DNA of 13,321 nt from JAVBSX01 sp031549145 (GTDB taxonomy: Bacteria; Planctomycetota; Planctomycetia; Pirellulales; Thermoguttaceae): positions 1 through 13,321 of the forward strand of contig JAVBQI010000110.1 in NCBI GenBank assembly GCA_031549145.1, written 5' to 3'. This document shows, piece after piece, positions 8,189 to 13,321 of this stretch (position 1 is the first letter of the stretch; the number at the start of each line of letters is the position of its first letter). The notes below the pieces were generated by a model that was not told the origin of the DNA, made no database searches, and saw only the letters and a list, made by a program, of their open reading frames with translations. The position numbers and the translations under genes are program-made.

Positions 8189-8342
8189 AATCACAGCCCT
8201 ATTGTGCTGGCGATAAAAAATGAACGGAGCGACATTTTGTATGAAGCGTAGCGGAATTCAAAATGCCGCGGCCCCATGTCAAACTGTGTAAGAGACAACG
8301 GATCAAATTTTATTGCCTCGTCTATAAAATAGAGCTTGAGAA

Positions 8343-8373
8343 GTCCTTGGTGCCCTTCGTGCCTTGGTGAGAA
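8343..8373. repeat. Solo copy of the CTTNGTGNN 9-nt-periodic repeat
   Basis: GTCCTTGGTGCCCTTCGTGC continues as CTTGGTGAGA. It matches the reverse complement of 11571-11603 except for one substitution and one inserted base. Internally it is CTTGGTGCC, CTTCGTGCC, TTGGTGAGA, a 9-nt period. It begins 18 bases past the glyS stop codon. No inverted partner is visible nearby, so it looks like half of the palindrome found at 11571-11644. Confidence 0.65.
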
Positions 8374-8391
8374 AACAAATCTACAATTCAA

Positions 8392-10029
8392 CTACCGTCC
8401 CAACCGCCCGTTGAGTTCGGCGAGCAGCTCGTCCTTCTTGACGCGCTCCTGCTTGAGTGTGTCGCGATCACGAAGCGTGACCGTGCCGTCCTGCACCGTT
8501 TGGCCGTCGACCGTGATGCAGTACGGCGTGCCGATTTCGTCCTGACGGCGATACCGGCGGCCGACGGCTCCCTTGTCGTCGAAAAAGACGGACATCGATT
8601 TTTTCAGTTCGCCGTAAATTTCGGCCGCGATCTCCGGCATGCCGTCCTTCTTGACCAGCGGAAAAACCGCCGCCTTGATCGGTGCGATCCGCGGATTGAA
8701 TTTCAGGAAAACCCGTTCCTGCGGCTTGCCGTTCTCGTCCGGGGCCGTATCGACGTTGTACGACTCGCAGAGAAACGCCAGCGTCGCGCGATCCGCTCCC
8801 GCCGACGGCTCGATCACGTGCGGGGTAAACCGTTCCTTCGTCAAATCGTCGTAGTACGTCAAATCCTTGCCGCTGCCGCGATGCTTCGGTTGGCCGTGCT
8901 CGTTCTTTTCGACGACGAGGGTGTTGCCGTCCTTGACGAGTTTGCCTTCCATATGCGACCGCAAATCGAAGTCGCCGCGATGGGCGATCCCTTCCAGCTC
9001 ACCGAATTCCCCCGGCGGCAGGAACGGGAACTGGTACTCGATGTCCGCCGTGCCGCAGGAATAGTGCGACAATTCATCGGCGTCGTGCTCGCGCAGCCGC
9101 AACCGCTCACCGGCCAAGCCCATTTCGGTGTACCACGAAAACCGGCGGTCGCGCCAATAGCGGTACCACTCGGCCGACTGCGAAGGATGACAGAAGAACT
9201 CGATTTCCATTTGCTCGAATTCCCGGCTGCGGAACGTGAAGTTGCGCGGCGTGATTTCGTTCCGGAAGCTCTTGCCGACCTGGGCGATGCCGAACGGCAC
9301 GCGAACGCGGGTCGAATCGCAGACGTTTTTGAAATTGACGAAAATTCCCTGGGCGGTTTCCGGTCGCAAAAACGACGCGTCGTCCTCACCGCCGAGGGCT
9401 CCGATCACGGTCTTGAACATCAGGTTGAACTCACGCGGAGCCGTCAGCGTGCCAACGTGCTTGGCGTCGGGGCCCAGCACGTCGCTGAAATCGTCGAGCC
9501 GCGAGATCGGAAAAATGTCCCCTTCCCATTGAAGCGTCTCGACATCCTTCTTGCGGAGTCCGAAGAATTTCAGGGCGACTTCGTCGAGGGCGGTTTGCGT
9601 GTTCTCGGTTTCCATCGTCGTGACGAAAACCCGCATTTGCTGCCCCGGAGCTCCTCCTTCGCCGCGTTTCGTGCCGGTGACCCAACGGCCGCGTACGTGA
9701 TCGTAGCGATAACGTTTTTTCGACTCGCGGCAATCGACCATGTAATCGTGAAACAGGTCGTAGTGCCCGCTGCATTTCCAGACCTGCGGGTGCATGATGA
9801 TCGTGCAGTCGAGCCCGGTCATTTCGTAGGTCTGCGGAGCGCCCTTCGGAACGATCATTTCGTTATGCGACATGACCATGTCGTTCCACCAGGCGTCCTT
9901 GACATTTTTCTTGAGCAACACGCCAAGGGGGCCGTAGTCCCAGAATCCGTTGAGTCCGCCGTAGATTTCGGACGATTGGAACAAAAATCCACGACGCTTG
10001 CACAGGGCGACCAGTTGGTCCATTTCCAT
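8392..10029 (-). CDS. glyS: Glycyl-tRNA synthetase, single-chain (alpha2) class II type
   Basis: Charges tRNA-Gly with glycine in the cytosol. It is 545 residues from ATG 10029, somewhat longer than typical bacterial alpha2 enzymes (about 460-510). The N-terminus has the family hallmark KRRGFLFQSSEIYGGLNGFW followed by DYGPLG. Class II motif 2 is at 255 onward (FRNEITPRNFTFRSREFEQ) and motif 3 at 407-414 (EPSAGADR). The C-terminal anticodon-binding domain starts near residue 440 (RIAPIKAAVFPL) and ends NGRLGR. This is the archaeal/eukaryal-like homodimer type, not the GlyQ/GlyS alpha2beta2 type. An in-frame TTG at 10083 would add 18 residues lying partly inside the ATCTGT repeat unit and lacks family sequence, so the ATG is preferred. 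No clear Shine-Dalgarno sequence precedes it. Confidence 0.96.
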   Translation of the reverse strand: MEMDQLVALCKRRGFLFQSSEIYGGLNGFWDYGPLGVLLKKNVKDAWWNDMVMSHNEMIVPKGAPQTYEMTGLDCTIIMHPQVWKCSGHYDLFHDYMVDCRESKKRYRYDHVRGRWVTGTKRGEGGAPGQQMRVFVTTMETENTQTALDEVALKFFGLRKKDVETLQWEGDIFPISRLDDFSDVLGPDAKHVGTLTAPREFNLMFKTVIGALGGEDDASFLRPETAQGIFVNFKNVCDSTRVRVPFGIAQVGKSFRNEITPRNFTFRSREFEQMEIEFFCHPSQSAEWYRYWRDRRFSWYTEMGLAGERLRLREHDADELSHYSCGTADIEYQFPFLPPGEFGELEGIAHRGDFDLRSHMEGKLVKDGNTLVVEKNEHGQPKHRGSGKDLTYYDDLTKERFTPHVIEPSAGADRATLAFLCESYNVDTAPDENGKPQERVFLKFNPRIAPIKAAVFPLVKKDGMPEIAAEIYGELKKSMSVFFDDKGAVGRRYRRQDEIGTPYCITVDGQTVQDGTVTLRDRDTLKQERVKKDELLAELNGRLGR

Positions 10030-10075
10030 GGGAGTGATATTGTTAAGGGTTGGGTTTGTCAGCAGATATTTTTTA

Positions 10076-10245
10076 ACTATCAACAGATGAGTAAGATGTT
10101 CACAGATGTGTTTTTAGAGAAATTCAATATTCTTTAAATCGCCCTTTGGTACAAGTCGATAATATGTTTCCTCTATCTGTTGCATCTGTCTCATCTGTTG
10201 ATCATTCCTTGGTTATCAACTGATGAAACAGATGTGCGTAGATGA
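10076..10245. repeat. ATCTGTNNN palindromic repeat, unit A
   Basis: The right part (10174-10244) contains ATCTGT at 10075+100, i.e. 10175, 10184 and 10193 (exact 9-nt steps), then TTGATCA. It is followed by the inverse motif at 10219 (ACTGAT), 10228 (ACAGAT) and 10238 (GTAGAT). A third, outer block at 10083-10107 (ACAGAT, TAAGAT, ACAGAT) is inverted relative to the central one. The 10174-10244 segment is a clear direct repeat of 11259-11327 in unit B. It lies just upstream of glyS and just after the frameshifted gene at 10252-10708. Confidence 0.85.
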
Positions 10246-10251
10246 AGTCAA

Positions 10252-10708
10252 TCACTCCACACTTTCGGGGTTGAATGGAGACGTTAAAATACTATTGTGA
10301 GTGCTGAACGATCCTTCCTTGACGGATTCGATGACGATGTCCTTGCAGTAAAACTGAATCATGTCGGCCTCGTAATCCTCGATAAAAAAATTGAGGTCTT
10401 CCATCCCACGATCGCTTATATCCGTAATAGCAAATCCAACGATTTGGGAATCTCCGTTTTGATCTCCGAACATGGAATTCCGAATGCTGACATATAACCC
10501 ATGAATTTTTTCAAAGGATATCTTGAGGATAAATACCTTGCCGTCCTGCGAAGGCCAGGTCTCTGTCGGAATCCGCTTCCAAAGTGACGTTCCATGTCGA
10601 GCCGATCGGGTCAAATGCGTAATGAAAATCGACGATTCGCACAAGGTCCGAGGGATTCCATCGCCCCATCGCGGATTCAACCCATTCCAGGCCTTTGATT
10701 GATCTCAT
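10252..10708 (-). pseudogene. Frameshifted hypothetical protein, possibly Imm50-like
   Basis: Two overlapping minus frames make one protein. The first starts at ATG 10708 (MRSIKGLEWVESAMGRW), preceded 8 nt upstream by GGAGGA, and reads to ...RDLAFA (codon 54, 10549-10547). The rest continues in another frame as DGKVFILKISFEKIHGLYVS to the stop at 10252. Removing one C of the pair 10545-10546 (a G on the coding strand) joins them into exactly 151 residues. The joined protein is acidic, with no signal peptide or membrane helix. Its ending (FYCKDIVIESV) and beta-rich pattern vaguely recall the Imm50 immunity family, but this is a weak impression and I do not assign a function. It lies between repeat unit A and the GxxExxY gene, all on the same strand. 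The frameshift may be real decay or a sequencing error. Confidence 0.6.
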
Positions 10709-10772
10709 CCTGCGATTCCTCCATTTTCTAATAATATTTCTAATCCACATTGGCGTTCATTTGCGACATCCG

Positions 10773-11165
10773 TTAATCGTTTTTCTTCTCATCGAAAAAG
10801 TTGGCGATCCGTTCGTAGTCGAGGCGATCCTTGCCAAAGTTGATCAACAGTCCTCTCTTGTAACCTGTCGCCTTGAGATAGTTCAAGACCTGGGCCTTTT
10901 CCTTTCCCGACCATTCCACCAACGCTTTCAGTTCGACGACGATATTCTCGTAACACACGAAATCCGCGACGAAATACGACGGCAATTCGGTGCCGCGGTA
11001 AAACACCGGAATCGGCATCTCCCGGCAAAACGGAATCTGGCGTTCTCGCAGTTCCAGTGCGAAGGCGTCCTGGTAGACGTTTTCCAAAAATCCGCGACCG
11101 AGTTCCGAATGAACCTGCATCGCAGCTCCGATGATGGCATAAGTTTCAGTATCTCGTTTATCCAT
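10773..11165 (-). CDS. GxxExxY protein (PD-(D/E)XK nuclease-like fold)
   Basis: A 130-residue protein with the naming motif G25-FL-E28-NV-Y31. It also has a PD-(D/E)XK-like core: Asp68 in VADFV and Glu78-Leu-Lys80 in VVELKA, followed by the QVLNYLKATGYKRGLLINFG ending typical of the family (TIGR04256 / PF13366 as I recall them). All key residues are present and the frame is intact, so it could be an active nuclease; the biological role of this family is not established to my knowledge. The start is ATG 11165. There is no Shine-Dalgarno sequence; instead the GATCAACAGAT edge of repeat unit B lies a few bases upstream. Repeat units A and B bracket this gene and its downstream neighbour, suggesting they form one mobile or shuffled module. 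Confidence 0.9.
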   Translation of the reverse strand: MDKRDTETYAIIGAAMQVHSELGRGFLENVYQDAFALELRERQIPFCREMPIPVFYRGTELPSYFVADFVCYENIVVELKALVEWSGKEKAQVLNYLKATGYKRGLLINFGKDRLDYERIANFFDEKKND

Positions 11166-11170
11166 GATTC

Positions 11171-11328
11171 TATGATCAACAGATGGTGCAGATGTATTTT
11201 AAAAACTAAAATATTTACTGAAATATCTACTGGGAAGAGTCTGTTTTTATGCTTTTCCTATCTGTTCCATCTTTCTCATCTGTTGATCATTCCGGTGTTA
11301 TCAACAGATAAAACAGATGGAACAGATA
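11171..11328. repeat. ATCTGTNNN palindromic repeat, unit B
   Basis: The core is a 30-bp-arm inverted repeat, 11259-11288 against 11299-11328, with 26 of 30 positions pairing around a 10-nt centre. The left arm holds ATCTGT, ATCTTT and ATCTGT at 11260, 11269 and 11278. The right arm holds ACAGAT at 11304, 11313 and 11322, both at an exact 9-nt period. A further inverse block (ATCAACAGAT, GCAGAT) sits at 11175-11194, directly upstream of the GxxExxY start codon. Its order of blocks and its sequence copy unit A at 10076-10245. Confidence 0.87.
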
Positions 11329-11522
11329 TTTTTGATTGTGCTGAATGTTCAACGCAGGGCGCACCTCCAGTGGACGATGGAAGAAATTGTAGCGATTTGC
11401 CGGGAATTGAACAGGATCAGGGGACGCTTCGGTTCATTTTTTACGCGATTTGTCAATCGGCGTCGTCACGTGAACCCGTGAATCATTGAGTTCCCCCTCT
11501 GCTACCCTGCGCCAAATAAATA

Positions 11523-11680
11523 GGGAATTATATATTTAACTCCACATCCTTACCCAGATGTCCTATTCTTTCTCACAAGGCACAAAGGGCACCAAGGACA
11601 ACTCGGATTTCTCAATTCCTTCGTGATCTTTGTGCCTTGTGAGAGAAAAAAGGAACTGTGGAGTCAAGTATATAGTTCCC
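11523..11680. repeat. Nested palindromic element with CTTNGTGNN repeats
   Basis: Outer arms 11523-11546 and 11657-11680 (GGGAATTATATATTTAACTC... type) pair over 24 positions with two G-T pairs and one mismatch. Inner arms 11571-11587 and 11628-11644 (TCTCACAAGGCACAAAG) pair perfectly over 17 bp. The strand between them shows a 9-nt-periodic motif (CACAAAGGG, CACCAAGGA on one side; CTTCGTGAT, CTTTGTGCC on the other). The layout suggests a MITE-like element or a structured RNA. A solo copy of the inner motif is at 8343-8373. Confidence 0.75.
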
Positions 11681-11807
11681 TTTTGAATTCAGTCAAGATT
11701 TTGGTTATAATCCTGTTGATTATCTCGCTCTTCAATCCACAATACCTGGGGAGCGGCAACGTTCACGGTCGGCATCCCACGCTTCCTGCAGGAACAAGTC
11801 TTGATCG

Positions 11808-11990
11808 ATCAACGTGTTCATTGAGCGGCTGTGACGTAGTGTGAAGTACGAAGCGATGTATTTGCATTCGTACGAGAGTGTGCTGGAGTTGGAAAGAAGT
11901 TTAGATCGTTACTTTCGTTTTTACAATGAGGAGCGACCTCGTCAACCGCTTCGGTACAAAAGGCCTTGCGAGGTGTACCGGGACATGTGA
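11808..11990 (+). pseudogene. IS3-family transposase OrfB, C-terminal remnant
   Basis: In one plus frame the sequence reads INVFIERL, stop, RSVKYEAMYLHSYESVLELE, then RYFRFYNEERPRQPLRYKRP and CEVYRDM, stop at 11988-11990. This is the end of IS3-group OrfB: DNVFIERLWRSVKYEEVYL and FYNxxRPHQSLxYxTPxEVY are the family hallmarks. The Trp of ERLWRS has become a TGA stop (11832-11834, TGG to TGA), and the catalytic first part of the transposase is absent, so it is dead. The upstream break lies near 11802. It sits 67 bases before the left end of the IS630 element. Confidence 0.85.
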
Positions 11991-12065
11991 TAGAATATCG
12001 GGCGAATTTCAAATTTTCTCCATGGGGAAGTGAGCCGCCAGTGTGTTTGAACTACTAGAGCATTC

Positions 12066-12668
12066 CTAATTTTTGTGTACTACATATCCGTCATGTTTGA
12101 AATAGGCTTTGCATTCCCGTTTCGAGAACAATATTCCCGACTCAAGCAGGAACCGCTGCAAGGTCGGAACGTCACGGATTTTTTCCTTGCGTAAAAGGGA
12201 TTTCAATTTCGAAAACGACAATTCAATCGGATTGAAGTCCGGACTGTACGGAAGCAAATACAACAGCGTCGCCTTTTTCGACTCGATCAGCGTCCTCACG
12301 TGACCATTGAGATGGGCACTCAAATTGTCCATCACCACGATGTCCCCTTTCCGTAATGTCGGCAATAAAATCCTTTCCACATAATCGACGAACCTCGCCG
12401 TGGTCATCGCTCCGACAAAGGCGTGCGGAGCCACGATCCCGTCGTAACGCAAACCGCAAACATACGTATTCGTCACCCAATGACCGTGCGGCGTCCGATC
12501 GATCAACCGTTGACCAATCGGTGCCCGACCATACAACCGCGTCATGTTCGTCTTGGCGCACGTTTCGTCTAAAAACACCAGCTTTTTGGGGTCCAAACCG
12601 CATCGCATCGCCTCCCACTCCGCCCGTTTTTGAACGACGTCCGGTCGCTGCTGCTCGGCGGCTTTCAA
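12066..12668 (-). CDS. IS630-family transposase, catalytic DDE domain (orfB)
   Basis: A 200-residue catalytic half of the transposase that cuts and joins the element ends. The DDE triad is visible: Asp34 in VFLDET, Asp114 in VVMDNLSAHLNGH, and Glu149 in PYSPDFNPIELSFSKLK. The second Asp to Glu spacing (34 intervening residues) is that of IS630. The formal start is TTG 12668, overlapping the orfA stop (TTGA). This frame also reads continuously upstream through the A8 run (QKKQLKAAEQQRPDV), so it is more likely expressed as a fusion with orfA through -1 frameshifting than from its own start. The frame is intact, so the element may still be active. Confidence 0.92.
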   Translation of the reverse strand: MKAAEQQRPDVVQKRAEWEAMRCGLDPKKLVFLDETCAKTNMTRLYGRAPIGQRLIDRTPHGHWVTNTYVCGLRYDGIVAPHAFVGAMTTARFVDYVERILLPTLRKGDIVVMDNLSAHLNGHVRTLIESKKATLLYLLPYSPDFNPIELSFSKLKSLLRKEKIRDVPTLQRFLLESGILFSKRECKAYFKHDGYVVHKN

Positions 12669-13003
12669 TTGTTTTTTTTGTAAACGAGCTTCAATCGGAT
12701 CAAGGCATTGGAGACTGTTTGCGGACAGACTTCGACGGGAAGTTGCTCGCGAATCTCCTCAATAGTGGCGTCGGAAGTTTTCGCGACGATTTGTCGGAGC
12801 AGTTCGTAATGCGGTTCAAGTTTGATTTTGGGTCCGGTCTTGGATTTGAGCGGTTCGAGCGAGCCGGTTTCGCGGACTCGACGTTTGAGTTTGGTGATGA
12901 AGGACTGAGACACTTTCCATTTTTCGGCGGCGGCGACTTCGGTCATGCCGTTGTCGCAGTCGTCGAGGATACGTTTTCTCATTTCTGTCGGGATCGGTTT
13001 CAT
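12665..13003 (-). CDS. IS630-family transposase, N-terminal DNA-binding part (orfA)
   Basis: A 112-residue protein with a helix-turn-helix at about residues 20-47 (TEVAAAEKWKVSQSFITKLK) and a second winged-helix-like part at about 70-108 (IEEIREQLPVEVCPQTVSNA). These parts recognise the inverted repeats. ATG 13003 follows GGAGG by 7 nt. It ends LVYKKNN on an A8 run (12672-12679) that is the likely -1 frameshift site into orfB; the shifted fusion reads LVYKKKQLKAAEQQRPDV, as in one-frame IS630 transposases. Confidence 0.9.
   Translation of the reverse strand: MKPIPTEMRKRILDDCDNGMTEVAAAEKWKVSQSFITKLKRRVRETGSLEPLKSKTGPKIKLEPHYELLRQIVAKTSDATIEEIREQLPVEVCPQTVSNALIRLKLVYKKNN
12672..12679 (-). promoter_or_regulatory. 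A8 slippery run for -1 frameshifting
   Basis: On the minus strand TAC AAA AAA AAC AAT TGA gives orfA its stop. A one-base backward slip on the A8 run moves ribosomes into the orfB frame, and the fused protein then matches the usual single-chain IS630 sequence across the join. No downstream stimulatory stem was verified. Confidence 0.7.
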
Positions 13004-13234
13004 GGCAAGCCTCCGTGCAAGGGATCGACGAACTTCCTGTCAACCTCACCAATATAACCGATCAGACCATTTTACGGTATATCAATTTTAGAAATGTTCT
13101 AAACCAACCCTTATTCTCGTCAAAACACTTGAGGACACCTCATTCAACATTCAGGGCAATGCCAGTTCATTGCGCTGTGACGCTAGAGTGTTGTAAAATT
13201 AAGAAATTGGGATAGTGCGAATCGGTGAACTCTG

Positions 13235-13257
13235 GTATGTTGACGTTTTCAACATAC
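13235..13257 (+). promoter_or_regulatory. Hairpin abutting the transposase Shine-Dalgarno
   Basis: GTATGTTGA (13235-13243) and TCAACATAC (13249-13257) form a perfect 9-bp stem with a 5-nt loop. The Shine-Dalgarno GGAGG (13258-13262) starts at the very next base and the ATG is 7 nt further on. In a transcript the stem would border the ribosome site and may limit translation of transposase, or the DNA palindrome may be an operator. Confidence 0.5.
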
Positions 13258-13269
13258 GGAGGTTTCGCC

Positions 13270-13321
13270 ATGAAAAAGATTTACATTGTCCGCTTGAGCG
13301 ACGTGGAACGAGAAACGTGCC
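13270..13321 (+). CDS. IS630-family transposase, N-terminal fragment
   Basis: ATG 13270 with GGAGG 7 nt upstream opens MKKIYIVRLSDVERETC, cut by the window end. The opening (K)KKYIVRLT-x-E-E-R is a familiar start of one IS630-family transposase subgroup, differing from the MKPIPTEMRKRIL start of the element at 12058-13099. Only 17 residues are available, so the assignment relies on this opening and the TA-GAG boundary upstream. Confidence 0.65.
   Translation, partial: MKKIYIVRLSDVERETC

Larger units (their letters stand above)
8076..8391. other. 316-base intergenic region with two dispersed repeats
   Basis: It lies between the 3' end of glyS and the 5' end of the sulfatase, both on the minus strand. 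No credible gene is seen. It holds a REP-like palindrome (8111-8188), about 150 bases without recognisable content, and one half of the CTTNGTGNN repeat (8343-8373) that recurs at 11571-11644. The short minus-strand open frame at 8191-8391 overlaps the repeat and looks non-coding. Confidence 0.6.
11166..11807. other. Gene-free repeat-rich region
   Basis: No intact gene is seen between the GxxExxY start and the IS3 remnant. The region holds repeat unit B (11171-11328), an unassigned stretch (11329-11522), the nested palindrome (11523-11680) and about 125 bases before recognisable IS3 sequence. In the unassigned stretch a plus frame reads WTMEEIVAICRELNRIRGRF and on to a stop at about 11480. 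It has no usable start and I do not recognise it; it may be the tail of a lost gene. The plus open frame from 11623 overlaps the palindrome and is not credible. Confidence 0.55.
12058..13099 (-). mobile_element. Complete IS630-family insertion sequence
   Basis: A 1,042-bp element. Its left end GAGCATTCCTAATTTTTGTG (12058-) and the reverse complement of its right end, GAACATTTCTAAAATTGATA (from 13099), agree at 16 of the first 23 positions. The element is flanked on both sides by TA (12056-12057 and 13100-13101), the target that IS630/Tc1/mariner elements duplicate. It contains two overlapping transposase frames on the minus strand. The ends were judged by eye from the inverted repeat and the TA duplication. 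Confidence 0.82.
13186..13321 (+). mobile_element. 5' end of a second, different IS630-family element (cut by window end)
   Basis: The proposed left end is TA at 13184-13185 followed by GAGTGTTGTAAAATTAAG, which shares only the TA-GAG start with the neighbouring IS630. It leads to a transposase start at 13270. The right end lies outside the window, so the boundary rests on the TA-GAG similarity and on the distance to the gene. Confidence 0.55.

Noticed and set aside
10030..10083. N-terminal extension of glycyl-tRNA synthetase from TTG 10083
   Set aside because: The added residues have no family similarity and begin at the edge of repeat unit A; ATG 10029 fits the usual start.
8500..10137. 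545-codon plus-strand open frame
   Set aside because: It mirrors glyS, which has unmistakable class II synthetase motifs on the other strand.
10130..10170. Possible tRNA or small RNA between glyS and unit A repeats
   Set aside because: No cloverleaf, T-loop consensus or stable stem could be found by eye.
10076..11328. CRISPR-like array in the ATCTGT repeats
   Set aside because: The units are 9 nt long, inverted and without spacers of constant length, and no cas genes are present.
10695..11489. 264-codon plus-strand open frame
   Set aside because: It crosses the GxxExxY gene in antisense and repeat unit B, and shows no family sequence.
11623..11844. 73-codon plus frame with a hydrophobic stretch
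   Set aside because: It starts inside the nested palindrome and ends within IS3 remnant sequence; the hydrophobic part is A/T-rich non-coding DNA.

Overview
The window looks like a piece of a Planctomycetota genome, or of a close PVC relative. Four traits support this. One gene is a secreted HExxH protein with the long N-terminal module typical of planctomycete DUF1570-like proteins. One is a Tat-exported Gfo/Idh/MocA oxidoreductase with a QKP motif. One is a Cys-type sulfatase. One is a tiny two-helix membrane protein of a kind common in that phylum. The assignment is inferred from protein character and repeat style; no rRNA or tRNA gene was found.

Layout. Positions 3-2822 (+) hold the 3' nine-tenths of carB, whose sequence is of the eukaryotic CAD/Bacteroidota type rather than the E. 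coli type. A secreted putative metalloprotease (2899-4479, -) converges on it. After a 316-base gap with two hairpins comes a Tat-signal oxidoreductase (4796-6159, +) with a one-base frameshift near its C-terminus. A palindrome follows, then a 68-residue membrane protein (6238-6444, +), which runs tail to tail into a secreted sulfatase (6450-8075, -). The next gap holds a 33-bp-arm REP-like palindrome and half of a second dispersed repeat. It precedes glycyl-tRNA synthetase (8392-10029, -). All of this reads as ordinary, vertically maintained chromosome.

From about 10.07 kb to the end the character changes to an accessory, mobile-element-rich zone. Two near-identical palindromic units built of 9-nt-periodic ATCTGTNNN motifs bracket a frameshifted hypothetical gene and an intact GxxExxY (PD-(D/E)XK fold) gene. 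Next come a nested palindrome of about 158 bp whose inner arms carry a different 9-nt-periodic motif, the C-terminal scrap of an IS3-family transposase, and a complete IS630-family element flanked by TA, whose transposase is probably made by -1 frameshifting on an A8 run. Last is the 5' end of a second, different IS630-family element.

The core genes are not an evident pathway: carB serves pyrimidine/arginine synthesis and glyS translation. The exported oxidoreductase, protease and sulfatase fit a polysaccharide- and protein-degrading lifestyle, but their strands and spacing do not form one operon. The most interesting structure is the GxxExxY gene bracketed by inverted arrays of 9-nt repeats, together with the second repeat family of the same architecture nearby.
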